The translations under genes were made by a program, and so were the position numbers. This document shows positions 1-11,689 of a DNA stretch of 64,000 bases, one piece after another. Within the stretch, counting starts at the first letter, position 1. Every line of letters starts with the position of its first letter. Below the pieces are notes generated by a model. It was not told where the DNA came from, made no database searches, and worked only from the letters and a program-made list of their open reading frames with translations. This DNA is from Antilocapra americana. Its lineage: Eukaryota > Chordata > Mammalia > Artiodactyla > Antilocapridae. The stretch is from assembly GCA_007570785.1 (NCBI GenBank), contig ML661885.1, positions 12,946,490-13,010,489 of the forward strand, in the 5' to 3' direction.

Positions 1-75
1 ACCGATTTTTTGGGGGGAGCATAGATATTTACTGTATTGCCCTAAAGGACCTAATTTTAAAATAAATAAGGATAG

Positions 76-114
76 GTGTGTGTGTATATGTGTGTGTGTA
101 TGTGTGTGTGTGTT
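76..114. repeat. (TG)n microsatellite
   Basis: Alternating TG/TA dinucleotides with two TA interruptions, a typical mammalian microsatellite. No function is inferred. Confidence 0.9.
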
Positions 115-330
115 GGGGGAGACGAAGGGAGGAAGGGCAAAGTTAAAGAAAAGAAGGAAAACAACAGGATAATCAAAACCATACGTGGACATTAATGCAC
201 ACAAGCATATTTAGATGCCTTTTTAAAAGCTTGTTTTTGGTATGGTATTAAGATCAATGCTCAGAACAATGTACCAAAGCAAAATTGATAAATGAAAAAA
301 CAAAACACATTCTGAACAGACAGCCAACAG

Positions 331-523
331 GAATCTGCTGTAAGGTTCAGGAAACTCAAACGGGTGCTCTGTATCAACCCAGAGGGGTGGGATGGCGCGG
401 GAGATGGGAGGGAGGTTCAAAAGGGAGGGGATATATGTATACCTATGGCTGATCATGCTGAGGCTTGACAGAAAAAACCAAAATTATGCAAAGCAACTAT
501 CCTTCAATTAAAAAAAAAAAAAG
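331..523 (+). mobile_element. Ruminant L1 3' end with poly-A tail
   Basis: The sequence has the ruminant L1 3'-UTR wording (GGGAGGGAGGTTCAA, then a TATGGCTGAT-type segment, then CCTTCAATTAAAA) and ends in a 15-base A tract. It is a 5'-truncated insertion that retains only the terminal ~190 bases. A second copy of the same end lies near 39.95 kb. Confidence 0.75.
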
Positions 524-627
524 AATGCCACATAGGCAAAGAGGAGGTAAGCATGAAAGAGTTTAAAGATGAAGAAAATATAGTGGGGGAGGGTAGAACA
601 CATGTCAAATGGGAGGTTTAGGACAGG

Positions 628-836
628 AGGAGTCAACTTGTTCCTGTAAAAATATCAGAGAGTAGGGTTCATGGGCCACAAGGGCTCTGTCAACCCTGTT
701 ACTGTCCTGCAAAATGATGCTCTGAAAAATACTCTGAGAAACACTCAACTCTGCCATTGTAGTGCAAAGCAGCTGTAGATAATCATGCAAACAAATAAGG
801 CTAGATGTTTTCCAATAAAACTTTACTTACAAAAAG
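628..836 (+). repeat. Old interspersed repeat with CCAATAAAACTTTA motif
   Basis: The segment contains a GGGCCACA...CTCTGTC...CTCAACTCTGCC...TTGTAG...CAATAAAACTTTA series. The same series recurs at 62.74-63.09 kb, where the AGCAGGGGTC start is preserved. This is a common old mammalian interspersed repeat. I recognise the wording but cannot safely name the family. Confidence 0.6.
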
Positions 837-849
837 ACAAAAAAAAAAT

Positions 850-1395
850 TACACATCCTGGTAGGAAATATTTACAAATCAGCACATATGACAAAACTTC
901 TAACCAGAACATGGAAAGAACTCTCGAAACTACCCAAAAAAAAAAAAAATTTTTTTAATAAGCAAGAGATTTAAATAGGCTCTTCACCAAAAAATATATG
1001 CACATAATACATAAGTTCATGACATTTATCTATGAGAAAAGAAAAGTTATGTTCATATGATCTGTAGGCAAAAGTTTACAGCAGCCTTATTCATAACTGC
1101 CAGAAACTGGAAAACAGCCCACACGTCTTTTAAATGAGTAGATAAACTGTGACACAACATACTACAGAATATTATCAATAAAAAGGAATGAACTGATACC
1201 ACAACAGCCAGACCCACAAAGCTATGAGACTTCATTTCTATGACATTCTAGAAGAGGTGAAAACTACAGCAACAGATTAGGGCTTGTAGAGGTGCTAAGT
1301 GTGATGGCTGAAATTGCCTAAAAAGAGCACCGTAAAATTTGGGGCGGGGGGAGGGTGGAATAGGACTGTTGTATATATCGTTGTTATGTGATGTG
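850..1395 (+). mobile_element. Old L1 fragment, left part
   Basis: Degenerate L1 ORF2/3' wording: '...CAGCAGCCTTATTCATAACTG', 'CCAGAAACTGGAAAACAG' and 'GAATATTATC'. It is interrupted by the SINE that follows, and related sequence resumes from about 1,607 to 1,700. Reading frames are destroyed. Confidence 0.6.
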
Positions 1396-1605
1396 TCGAG
1401 TCACATCAGTCATGCATGACTCTTTGCAACCCTATGGACTGTAGCCCGCTAGGCTCCTGGGTCCATAGGGATTCTCCAGGCAAGAATACTGCAGTGGGTT
1501 GCCATGCCCTCCTCCAGGGGATTTTCCCAACCCAAGGATCAAAGCCTCCTGTCTCCTGCATTGGCAGGCAGGTTCTTTACCGCTAGCGCCACCTGGAAAG
1601 CCCCT
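1396..1605 (-). mobile_element. Bov-tA SINE
   Basis: Inverted ruminant SINE: the reverse complement reads from the tRNA-like head (GGTAAAGAACCTGCC type) through a TTCTTGCCTGGAGAATCCC-like core to the ATGACT tail. It is inserted in old L1 sequence. Several CpG sites have decayed, so it is not recent. Confidence 0.85.
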
Positions 1606-2504
1606 ATGTGACTATATCTGTTTATGTATTTGTCAAAACACACAGAATTGGACGTTTTTAAATGGATTATTCTACATGTAATATATAAGTTTTTTAAATG
1701 TTCAATATGATGTCAAGAAAATGCTGGCCACTATGAGGCGTGTACTGGGAAAAAAGGTACTCTCGACCTTATTATAAAACTTTTTTCCATCACTTGAATA
1801 CTATATGCAGTACTGCTGGGCCCAACAATGGCAAAACATAAATAGAGAAGACTTAAAGAATGGCACGAAAATGGTAAAGGGAAAGGAGGTTGCTGTGAAA
1901 CGCATAGCAAATGTAACTCCAGTCTCTATTACCAGGAAAAATACAGATGGACAGAACATTACCTCAGCTGCCAACCTCAGATCACTGGGGAAAAGTTATC
2001 ATTTAAAGCTTTCGGGTTTTACACTTAAGACGGAAAACAAACTTAACTCACCTCTCAAATACAGTATACAGAGAGGGAAGGGGAGGGGAGAGAAGCAACA
2101 TGAAATACTGGAGGAAAAACGTTTAATCAACTTTAATTTGAAGATAACAGCAATTCTGACTTTAAAAGGAAAAGTATAATTTTTTGGAGAGAAAATGCAG
2201 TGAATTGGAAACAGCAAAACAGAGAGCCAAGGGAACCTTGGAGAACTAAAGCAGATGGTATATACTAAAGTCCATAAATGCTGAAGTGTAAAAATGCTAA
2301 TTAAGAGTTGTACTCTCTCCAGCTGTAAACAAGGAACATGTGAACTTTCAAGCCCGTGTGCTAATCCCATAGATGATTACTGTCACGGGGCCATAAATGA
2401 AAGAGCTAAGCCTCGGAACCTTATTTGTCTGACAGCACAGCCCAAACTCTTTTGACCACTCTATTATTCATTGCCCCATGACACTTAAAGAACAGCTTTA
2501 TACC
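1606..2504. other. Mostly unique sequence with L1 remnant at its left edge
   Basis: The first ~95 bases continue the interrupted L1. The rest matches no repeat I recognise. Open frames of about 124 codons occur on both strands at 1,805-2,179 (+) and 1,999-2,370 (-). Neither shows a known domain, a signal peptide or coding-like composition, so I treat them as chance. Confidence 0.4.
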
Positions 2505-2524
2505 AAAAAAAAAAAAAAAAAAAA
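2505..2524 (+). repeat. Poly-A tract
   Basis: Twenty consecutive A residues following CAGCTTTATACC. It could be the tail of an unrecognised retrocopy, but no target-site duplication or parent sequence was identified. Confidence 0.7.
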
Positions 2525-2912
2525 CAGAAGGAGCAAGGCCATATTCTACCTTCTAATGGAAGATCCTATAAAACAAACACTTCTGTTGTGGAGTCCGTGC
2601 CTGCGGGCATAGGAACTCTGAGGTAGGCATGCTCCCTTCTGTTTGTGTGCTTTGTTTGGTTGCCAGTGTTTGATGCCCATCTGGAGTTTCAGTACAATGG
2701 CCCAACGATGTGGCTCTTTACCACAGACCTTTCTAGTTTTTCTCCGTTTTAAGGTATCTCATTTGAGGCAACGAGTTATCCAATAGGGAAAGAGAATAAC
2801 TGATACAGAAAAATATGTTCACTTCAATTCAATGAATGTTTATGGATTGGATATAACATGCTGGATTGTACCATCAATTCCTATCACAGATGGTGTAACA
2901 AAACAATCGTTT

Positions 2913-3102
2913 CCTCAGTTGTTGTGACCCTGTGGACTATATATAGTCTGCCAGTCTCCTCTGTCCATGGGATTCTCCAGGCAAAAACACTGGAGCGGGT
3001 AGCCATTCCCTTCTCCAAGGTATCTTCCCGACCCAGGGATCGATCCTGGGCCTCCTGCATTGCAGGCAGATTTTTTTTTACCATCTGAGTCACCAAGGAA
3101 AC
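2913..3102 (-). mobile_element. Bov-tA SINE
   Basis: Inverted copy with the core GTCCATGGGATTCTCCAGGC and the complement of the tRNA-like box B (GGATCGATCC). The tRNA-like head ends near 3,102 with CACCAAGGAAACC. Confidence 0.85.
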
Positions 3103-3380
3103 CATATAAAACAGATAGCACTGTAAATAATAAGTCCAAAGAATAAAGTCCTGTTCTAGTTGGAAACAAGGATCTACATAAAGTCAACCATATTTGTTCC
3201 TTTCTCTGAATATCTGCATCATTTCTAAATCATCTAATTCAGAACCAAATTATAAAGCACACTGTTCTTTTTTAGCCTACAGAGTACTCTTTCTCAGGAA
3301 TACCCACATCTATGGACTTTTAGAATGTTAACAATTAAATCCCGTATCTTCCATGGTGCCCATCCATTTTCAATTAGACA

Positions 3381-3492
3381 TTTTAAAAAATTTTACTGAC
3401 ATACAGCTGATTTACAATGTGTGTTAATTTCTGCTGTGCAGCAAAGTGACTCAGTTATACATACATGCTCTTTCATATTTTTTCCAATATGG
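3381..3492 (-). mobile_element. L1 3' end fragment
   Basis: Reads TTTTACTGACATACAGCTGA then TTACAATGTG and GCAAAGTGACTCAGTTATAC, the inverted terminal part of a ruminant L1 with its A-tail on the left. Heavily 5'-truncated. Confidence 0.7.
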
Positions 3493-4505
3493 TCAAACAT
3501 AAATGTTTTTAAATGCCTTTCAAGCGTTCAACATGACAGTTTCCAATGTTATTTCTGCCTCAAGAAACCCCTATTGGTGGCAGAGCAGTTCTCTGAATTT
3601 TCTTTTGCAATATAAAGAAAGACAAGCAAAGGGGAAAATTAGTAAATCTGACCATAAAAGAAGATAAATAAAAACATACAGAAAGATATTAATTAGCTAA
3701 CAAAATCATTTTCGGTGAAAGATCCCTTAGCCATCACCATTCATTTTGGTAAAAGATGGAGGGCGAGGTACAGTGAAGGGGAGGAATGAAATGAACAAAC
3801 ACTGAACTGAATCAATCCAAGTCTGCACCTGGGAGGTGAATGGGGGGAGCTTTAAATAACAGCTGCCCAAACCTGAGTCAAGGGCCTTCCTACCAGTACC
3901 GTCATTCTCTACACTGCCTTCCCTCGAAAGCCGCAGGCTCCATTCCAGGTCTACACGCGGAATCTGTGCAGCTCCCCAAAACCCCATGAGAGCCCTCGCG
4001 CCACCACAGTGCTCGTGTGATGTACTGAGGGAAAAGGTGGTATCCAAAAGTGAGGGATGTGGAGAAAGGGCAGAGGCTAGTCAAAGTATGCTGTTCTAAA
4101 GCAGTGAAGGGATGCAGGGAACACTTGGGGACTGGGGTTACAGAGCTTCTACATTGGGAGTCACACAGCACCTAACACTAATTATGAATCTAAGAAATAA
4201 CAACATTAAGGATATTCAGTGTTTCCATGTGAACTACTTCTAATACGACCTTAGTCACAACTGACTATTCAGAAAGGGCTCAAGACTGAAATATTTAGTC
4301 CAATACTCAAGGGCTCTGGTGAGGGAAGAAAAAAAAACAACAAAAACTGTGTTTTAATTCTCAATTGCAAGGCTTTTTCCCTAAGCACTTGATTCAGAAT
4401 TAAATTTCCATTACCTGCATGAATACATGTCTGTAAATAAGATTCAGAAAACAAGAAACACCACCCTATGAAATTAAGCAGCCATTTTTTTAAAGTTATT
4501 TGGGG
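3493..4505. other. No recognised gene or young repeat
   Basis: Includes a locally GC-richer patch at about 3,750-4,150 with two overlapping minus-strand open frames (106 and 89 codons). The frames lack recognisable domains, and no splice or start context makes either convincing. Confidence 0.4.
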
Positions 4506-4634
4506 GGCTTCCCTGGGGGTCTAGTGGCTAAGACTCTGCGTTCCCAATGCAGGGGGCCTGGGTTTGATCCCTGGTCAGGTAACAAGATCCCACATGCCGC
4601 AGCTAAGACAAATTAATAAGCTTTTTTTTTTTTT
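4506..4634 (+). mobile_element. CHR-type tRNA-derived SINE
   Basis: Begins GGCTTCCCTGGGGGTCTAGT and contains the box-B-like GGTTTGATCCCTGGTCAGG and the ATCCCACATGCCGCAGCTAA segment. The flanks repeat roughly AAGTTATTTGG/AAGTTACTTGG, consistent with a slightly diverged target-site duplication. Confidence 0.8.
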
Positions 4635-4888
4635 AAGTTACTTGGAAGGAAAGCTTGGGGATACTTCCTTCATGCTTGCTATTCCTTCCTAGAATTCTGA
4701 TACTGCAAAGAAGAGATCTCAGGAGAACTCTAGTGGCTACAATTCACACACCTGAGCAGAATACAAGGTAAAACTCTGACCTTGAATTCTGACAATGGAG
4801 ACACCTTTTACCCCTTAATATGCTAAAGATTCAAAAATGCAAAAGACAGATATAGAATATTAGTGGTCAGTATACTCTAATTCTATGG

Positions 4889-5112
4889 TCTTCCCAGGTG
4901 GCACTAGTGATAAAAGAACCCGCCTATGAATACAAGAGACTTAATAAGAGTTGTGGGTTCGATCCCTGGGTCAGAAAGAATCCCCTGGAGGAGGGCATGG
5001 CAACCCACTCCAGTATTCTTGCCTGGAGAATCCCATGGACAGAGGAGCCTGGTGGGCCACGGTCCATAGGGTTACAGAGTTGGACCTGACTGAAGTGACT
5101 TAGCAGGCATGC
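4889..5112 (+). mobile_element. Bov-tA SINE
   Basis: Direct copy with a tRNA-like head (GGTTCGATCCCTGGGTCAG), then CCACTCCAGTATTCTTGCCT, then a GACTGAAGTGACTTAGCA tail. The A-box region carries a short insertion or rearrangement. Confidence 0.88.
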
Positions 5113-7153
5113 ACACTCTAAATCTATACACAACATTCTGTAACTGACATGGCAAAAAGCAGAAATCTCCTATAATTCTTTAAAAGGAAAAGAAAACCCA
5201 ATCATGTTTCACTGTGTGCATGACCTTCAAAACACCATACCAACTCCTTGGGTCATGAGGGAAGACTCTTTTTGAGAAAAAAATGCAAGTTACTAGTAGC
5301 CTAGATTGTTCCCTTTAACCACTGCTCTTCCTTTAATACAAACTTCTAAAACCATTCTCTTCTCCCTCTTCTGTAACACTGACCTTGATTCAGCTTCTGC
5401 GTTTCTTTAAAAGACACTGAATACTGTTTTGAAATGAAATAAATGCAAAATAACAGCATTTGTGAAATTAATACAAAAACTTTTGTATCAATTTCTGAAG
5501 CTCTGTGGGAATAATGGTAGTAAGCGCCACTATTTTTTCTCTTTTTTTCCTCAGGAGGTGAACTACATTTCCAGATACACTCAAAAGACTACCAACAGAG
5601 TAATAGTTACACCAATAACATATATAAATAGCACTGCTGGGAGTAGAACACAGATTTTGGAGTTACTGCACAGAGGGGCCAATAATCACAGTACTCCAGC
5701 TTTTAGTAAAACACCAGTTCACTGGTACAAACAGTTTCAATTTAAATGTTTGATAAATAATCAGTTTCCAAGTATTAAGTAGTGCCATTTAAACTGTTTG
5801 AAAATTCTCTGTAAAATAATCACATATCTAAAATGTTAAGGATGTTTTGAAAGTTATTTTTAAAAAGGAGCTAAGTGAAAAACTACTATATAGACCTTGC
5901 TAAAATAAAAATAACAGAGGTAACAATAAAACATACCCAAGCCACACTGACTTTTAAGAAGATGCTCTTCCCCACCACCACCAAATTCACACATATAAGA
6001 CTATATTCTCAACTCTATATGACATTTGATCAACATTTCTAGTTCTAAAAATCTGACTTTATGAATTCTCTGTGTGTGTATGTGACCTCATTATGTGCAA
6101 AACAGTGTTAAATAGAAGCAGATGTTGTTGAAATGAATCTAATATAGATTCAGAAGTAGAAGACACAGTCCTCTGCTCTCAGGAAGATATCAAAGGAATA
6201 TCAGGAAGTGAGATAATAAAAGAATATACTGATGTTCTAGGAACTGTGCAAGGTATGACTGCTTATGTATCAAATGGAAGGTACAGAGAACAGCAGCAAC
6301 AATTTCATCAAAATGTGAAATAAAAGTGTGCTGGCTTAGTCCAGAAAGTTAAATGAGGCTTAATTTCCTAAGCTGTAAAACACTAATAGGATGTGGATAG
6401 GCAGAAAGACTTCCAGAACCAAGGATCAGTCAATACTGGCTAAAGAAGTCTAGCTGAGTACAACAAATGAGTCCGTGGCAAGGAGGCTAAAACATACACA
6501 GGACTGGAACTTCAGCCTGGCCCAGTGGCAATTCTAAAACACCGTCAAGTTCAGGGAGGAATTTGAGAAAGAGTTTTAAGAAGCATGATCACCAAGGGAT
6601 GTGAGGGGCAGATAAAAGTCCAAAAAATGTAAATGGTACATAATCAAATAAGGTAAAGAAATACAGCCATTACGTAGGTTTTCAAGTCAAAGAATATGTA
6701 TTACTGAGGCTAAAGTGACTGGTTACCTGTATCAGGGAAATTTACCAATTCTTCACTTTATTCTTCGTATAAACAGCTTAAGTACAGTTCTGATGTTTTT
6801 TAAATCAAAACCTTCTACTGTATTTCTAAAGTGTCACATAACTAACAGTATTTATGTAAAAATCTAATTAGGAAAAATTAGGATAGTTGTTATTACTGGC
6901 CCAAAGCCTTTCTCAAAAGGAAATACATGCTGCTTTACAATTTCGTTGATTCTGTTAGGCCGTAGGGTGCCATGTGAGCATCAGAATAAATCAGTTTTTG
7001 GTTGGTCAATATAACTAATCCCTCCTAAAACTGATGATTCACTTTATTATTCTTCGTGGGTAAGTCTAGTTTGGAAATATACCTGGTTTGTTTATATTAG
7101 GTAAATATGCCATTTAAAAACAAAATTAACATCTCTGACATAATAACTACTTC
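5113..7153. other. Unique intronic or intergenic sequence
   Basis: No young repeat was recognised in about 2 kb. A pyrimidine tract ending in CAG at 5,554 is followed by an open frame to 5,782 on the plus strand (see findings). Otherwise the composition is A+T-rich with frequent stops. Confidence 0.4.
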
Positions 7154-7164
7154 ACTAAAATAGT

Positions 7165-8142
7165 TCAGTCACTCAGTTGTGTCCAACTCTTTGCAACCCC
7201 ATGGACTGCAGCACATTAGGCTTCCCTGTCCATCACCAGCTCCTGGAGCTTGCTCAAACTCGTGTGCATCGAGTCGGTGATGCCATTCAACCATCTCATT
7301 CTCTGTCGTCCCCTTCTCCTCCCGCCTTCAATCTTTCCCAGCATCAGGGTCTTTTCAAATGAGTCAGTTCCTCGCATCAGGAGGTCAAAGTATTGGAGTT
7401 TCAGCTTCAACATCAGTCCTTCCAATGAATATTCAGGACTGATTTCCTGTAGGATGGACTGGTTGGATCTCCTTGCAGTCTAAGGGACTCTCAAGTCTTC
7501 TCCAACACCACAGTTCAAAAGTATCAATAATTCTGCACTCAGTTCTCTTTATAGTCCAACTCTCACATCCATACATGATTACTGGAAAAACCATAGCCTT
7601 CACTAGAAGGACCTTTGTTGGCAAAGTAATGTCTCTGCTTTTTAATATGCTGTCTAGGTTGGTCATAGCTTTTTTTCCAGGGAGCAAGCGTCTTTTAATT
7701 TCATGGCTGCAATCACCATCTGCAGTGATTTTGGAGCTCCCAAAAATAAAGTCTGCCACTATTTCCTCATCTATTTGCCATGAAGTGATGGGACTAGATG
7801 CCATGATCTTAGTTTTCTGAATGTTGAGCTTTAAGCCAACTTTTTCATTCTCATCAAGAGGTTCTTTGGTTCTTATTCACTTTCTGCCATAAGGGTGGTG
7901 TCATCTGCATATCTGAGGTTATTGATATTTCTCCCGGCAATCTTGATTCCAGCTTGTGCTTCATCCAGCCCAGCATTTCTCATGATGTACTCTGCATATA
8001 AGGTAAATAAGCAGGGTGACAGTATACAGCCTTGACGTACTCCTTTCCCAATCTGGAACCAGTCTGTAGCTCCATGTCCAGTTCTAACTGTTCCGTCTTG
8101 ACCTGTATACAGAACTAAACTAAACATACATAGAACTACATA
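7165..8142 (-). mobile_element. BovB LINE, 5'-truncated, RT C-terminal part
   Basis: Inverted BovB (RTE-clade) copy. The complement encodes the end of the reverse transcriptase, including the catalytic YADD motif at 7,900-7,911 and then RYADDTTLMAESE-type sequence, followed by the C-terminal region and the GACTGA-type 3' end near 7,165. Perfect 11-base direct repeats ACTAAAATAGT lie at 7,154-7,164 and 8,143-8,153 and define the insertion. Stops and frameshifts split the coding region, so it is inactive. The last ~28 bases before the right duplication (8,115-8,142) do not look like BovB. Confidence 0.92.
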
Positions 8143-8332
8143 ACTAAAATAGTAAATGTTCCAAAAATGTAAATGTTCCAAAAAATACTAAAGTCCTAAA
8201 TTTTTTTTAAAAAGTGGTTTATAATGTTCTTTATACTTTCTATTTCTGTCCCACTAACTACATTATACATTTGCTAGTTTCTTTATCAGTGTACCTAATA
8301 AATTTCAGTAATATTTTAAATGCTTTGTAACT

Positions 8333-8458
8333 TTTAAAATTTATTTATTTTATTTGGCCGCACTGGGTTTTAGTTGTGGCATGTGGGATCTAGTTCCTTG
8401 ACCAGGGATTGAACCCAGGCCCCCTACCCTGGCTTAGCTACTGGACCACCAGGGAAGT
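8333..8458 (-). mobile_element. CHR-type SINE
   Basis: Inverted copy: TTATTTATTTTATTTGGCCG tail side, TTAGTTGTGGCATGTGGGAT, then the complement of the box-B region and CCACCAGGGAAG at the head. Confidence 0.85.
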
Positions 8459-9041
8459 TTAACAATTTTTTATGTATTATCAAAATGTACAGATTTCACT
8501 TAAAATTCATATTCATTTGACACACTGATTTATTCTAAAATATTCCACATAAACTCAATTTTTTTAACTCATATAGTATAAACATACTTTGGAAGATGTT
8601 ATTTTAAGGAAGCCAGTAGTACACCTAGTTCTTTTGTAAAACTGACTTGCACAGATGTAAAGTGAGTATCAGCCCTGATTAATGTGCTGTAGTTTGCTCT
8701 TTGTAGATGGTGGTATTAAAAACTGGTTTATAAGCATAGTTTGAAAGTACTTCCATCATAAGAGATCAGAGAAGTATTATTAAGTTGGAAATTCAGTTTT
8801 CTAATTAGTGAATACATGATGCTGAGTAGCACAAATCCAATTAATCCACAGCAAGTTACACTGCTTGTTCCCCAGCAGGATAAGATAATAAGACACAGCA
8901 GAAGGCACACAATCTTCAAAACCATCCTTCAGCGTGGTGCATCTTTCTTCTGCCAATGATTCGTTTAAGATACAGCCAAACATTCCTAACAATGAACGCA
9001 CATGTAGTGGGGATGGACACGGCTTCTGTCACTAACCTCCT
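8459..9041. other. Unassigned stretch with hydrophobic minus-strand frame
   Basis: Contains minus-strand open frames at 8,728-8,925 (65 codons, a hydrophobic run rich in L, I, C and V) and, in another frame, 8,801-9,001. The hydrophobic run would suit a membrane segment. I do not recognise a family and see no promoter, start context or splice pair. It may be a decayed retrocopy or chance. Confidence 0.3.
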
Positions 9042-9053
9042 AAGAATACCATG

Positions 9054-9185
9054 CGGAGAAGGCAATGGCAACCCACTCCAGTACTCTTGCCTAGAAAATC
9101 CCAGGGACGGGGGAGCCTGCTGGGCTGCCGGCTATGGGGCTCACAGAGTCGGCCACGACTGAAGCGACGTAGCAGCAGCAGCAGC
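9054..9185 (+). mobile_element. Bov-A2 SINE monomer
   Basis: Starts GGAGAAGGCAATGGCAACCC, contains AGTACTCTTGCCTAGAAAAT, and ends in a (CAG)n run, the Bov-A signature. Flanking 12-base duplications AAGAATACCATG (9,042-9,053) and AAGAGTACCATG (9,186-9,197) differ at one base. Confidence 0.92.
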
Positions 9186-9558
9186 AAGAGTACCATGAGT
9201 CTCAACAAGACAAGCTGAGTAGGGTTCTGTCCCTTCCCTGCTGGCCTGAGAAGTGCAACAAGAAGCCACCAAGTGTGAAAGGCAGAACAGTGCCTCAGCC
9301 AGTGCCTTCTTTTTTCCCAGGTTATAAGGTGAATATTGTAAAACACACAGAATAAAAAAGTGAGAGCTAGGAAAAGAAAGCAGAAAAAGGAAGAATATTA
9401 CTTTGGAAATTTTTAGGCTTTCTTTCATGGAATTTTCTAGGAATTATTTTCCACTTATGTGAGGAAATTATACTTTCAACAGTGAACAACTGTGAAATAA
9501 AAACTTACTGAAGTTCTGTAAGTACATATCCTACTTCAAAAGACCCTTGTATGTATGT

Positions 9559-9587
<29 letters not shown>
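9559..9587. repeat. (AC)n microsatellite
   Basis: Uninterrupted AC dinucleotide array of about 14 units, preceded by GTATGTATGT. Confidence 0.95.
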
Positions 9588-9589
<2 letters not shown>

Positions 9590-9839
9590 TGTATGTCTGT
9601 TTACATCCTTCCTACAACAGACTTCTGGCAGCTTAAAGAAGACTTGGGCAGTAGGAGAATCAGCCACTGGGTCTTACAGAATCCCTGCTCTTACGAACAT
9701 GTTCATTTGACTATGACCATGCTTCTCAGCCACCACTGCTTCACCTGGACACATCCTAAGAGAATACGTTTCATGGGAAAAGATCAACTCTTCTGGAGCA
9801 AAAATAAAATAACTTAAAAATAAAAGGGAAGCACAACGT

Positions 9840-9935
9840 GTAATATATTTAACACTACTAAACTGTACATTTCCAAACTGTCAAGATGGTAAATTTTACA
9901 CCTTTTTTACCACAATAATAAAAATAAATAAAGGT
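9840..9935 (+). mobile_element. Old L1 3' end fragment
   Basis: Shows the 'CTAAACTGTACATTT...AAGATGGTAAATTTTACA...ACCACAATAATAAAA' pattern of old mammalian L1 3' ends, with an A-rich tail. A relative lies at 29.64-29.76 kb. Confidence 0.6.
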
Positions 9936-9989
9936 AAAGATTCCATAAACCAACTTAGGATTCTTATACACCTAAAACAGTGCCATCAT

Positions 9990-10455
9990 ATCTGCAGCAG
10001 CATGGATGGACTTGAGAGATTATCATACTAAGTGAAGTAAGTCAGACAGGGAAAGACAAACATATGATATTATTTATATGTGGAATCTAATATATGATAA
10101 AAAATAAACTTATTTACAAAACAGAAACATATGTACAGTCATAGAAAACAACCTTGTGGCTACCACTGGGGAAAGAAGAGGAAAAGATAGGAGTTTGGGA
10201 TTAGCAAATATAAACTACTGCATATAAAACAAATAAACAACAAAGTCCTATTGTACAGCATAGGGAACTATATTCAGTTATCTAGCAATAACCTGTAATG
10301 AAAAAGAACACATATATAGACACACACACGTATGTGTATTTGTACATGTGTGTACATACGTGTTATTATATAGATATACAAACCCGAATCACTTTGCTGT
10401 ACACCAGAAATTAACACATTTTAAATCAACTATACTTCAATTTAAAGAAAAAAAT
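9990..10455 (+). mobile_element. L1 3' end fragment
   Basis: Reads GCATGGATGGACTTGAGAGA, then 'CTAAGTGAAGTAAGTCAGAC', 'TATGTGGAATCTAATATATG', and ends 'CTTTGCTGTACACCAGAAAT...ATACTTCAATTTAAAGAAAA'. This is the terminal region of an L1. An imperfect (CA/TG)n patch near 10,318-10,365 lies inside it. Confidence 0.8.
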
Positions 10456-11689
10456 TAGCAAGAAATGGTTAGTTCTTGTTTAAAATATATAACTTGATTG
10501 TGTGAAAACACACAAATCGGAAATTCCTCTTATAAAGATACTAAAAAAGATGTTAACTGACTTATACAAATTCCTGATGTTCTGATAAAAAGGTATTTTA
10601 ACACCATGGCTATCCGCACAAACTTCGGTTCTATGAATACTAATCTGCACAGCTGGATTTTTTAATGTATTTTTTTAAACCACATAAACACAAATATACT
10701 ACACTTGGGGAAATACATCAGTCCCAAGAGGACATTAAAAACTACTGCAGCTTTTAAAATACATTCACTTCACTGGTTTCCTCAAAACCCTGAAAAGGAA
10801 ATTCCCTATCACTTTGGGCCAACATCAGAGGACGTCTTCAGGGTGCTATTCTAAAAACTGTAAGTTTTTTTAAAGTCATTATTAGACAATATGATAGATT
10901 CCTTTAACATTCAATTATCAAGTTAAAGCTTACTATGTTAAAAAACAATAAATATTTGCAAATGTAAATTGTATATCCATGTATTATTTTGTGGAATTTA
11001 GGAAAAAACTGCATTGGGTTAAAAATTATCTTAACTGTTTTATGTTATGTAATCCCTGCAGGCCAAAGAAAAGTGGAAAAATCAGTGAACTAGATTACTG
11101 AGTTACTGGAGAAGGAAAATAAAACAAGGAGAGGGGGGAAAAAGGCAGACATAGGGGTACATTCATTCTGAAACCCTACAGACAAAAAAAAATTCCACAC
11201 AGAATTTAAAACAGCATTTCTGGAAACCAAATTCTGTTCTAACACTCTGTAAGAGCTCAAAGGTCATCCACCCATACAAAAACCACTACTTAAGTTTTCT
11301 CAGTTACTGGAAAAGGAAAGGGAATACTATGTTTAATATAGAAATTTGAATTTAATATTTTAGCATGTGTTCTGAGGTGTTAAAGATTTAGCTAGGAGCT
11401 ATGCAGATCTAAACAATGAGCAGCAATTCACAAGGAGACCCAACTGCCTACTCCCGCCAAAATCCTACTCTTTTTTACAAGTGCCACATATACTTGTTTT
11501 AAATCATTTATGATTTAGCCTATACCACGTTTGTGTCCTGGGAAGGGAGGAGAACAGAACTCTTCTCACTGGCATGACCCCTTTAAACAAAGCATCCAAA
11601 ACCATGGTTGACCCAAAGCTTGTATTATGAACTGTACTAATATTAACAGAAGTGTGCACAAGTGTGAATAGTTTGCTGAACTTTAACAA
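10456..11689. other. Unique A+T-rich stretch
   Basis: No gene or recognisable repeat was seen. The frames are short and stop-rich. Confidence 0.4.

Noticed and set aside
1805..2370. ~124-codon frames on both strands
   Set aside because: Opposite-strand overlap, no domain and no codon-usage signal; likely chance.
7473..7820. Plus-strand 115-codon ORF
   Set aside because: It is the antisense shadow of the inverted BovB coding region.
9054..9185. Possible tRNA gene from tRNA-like SINE parts
   Set aside because: Bov-A2 and Bov-tA are tRNA-derived relatives with broken cloverleaf sequence; no functional tRNA is supported.
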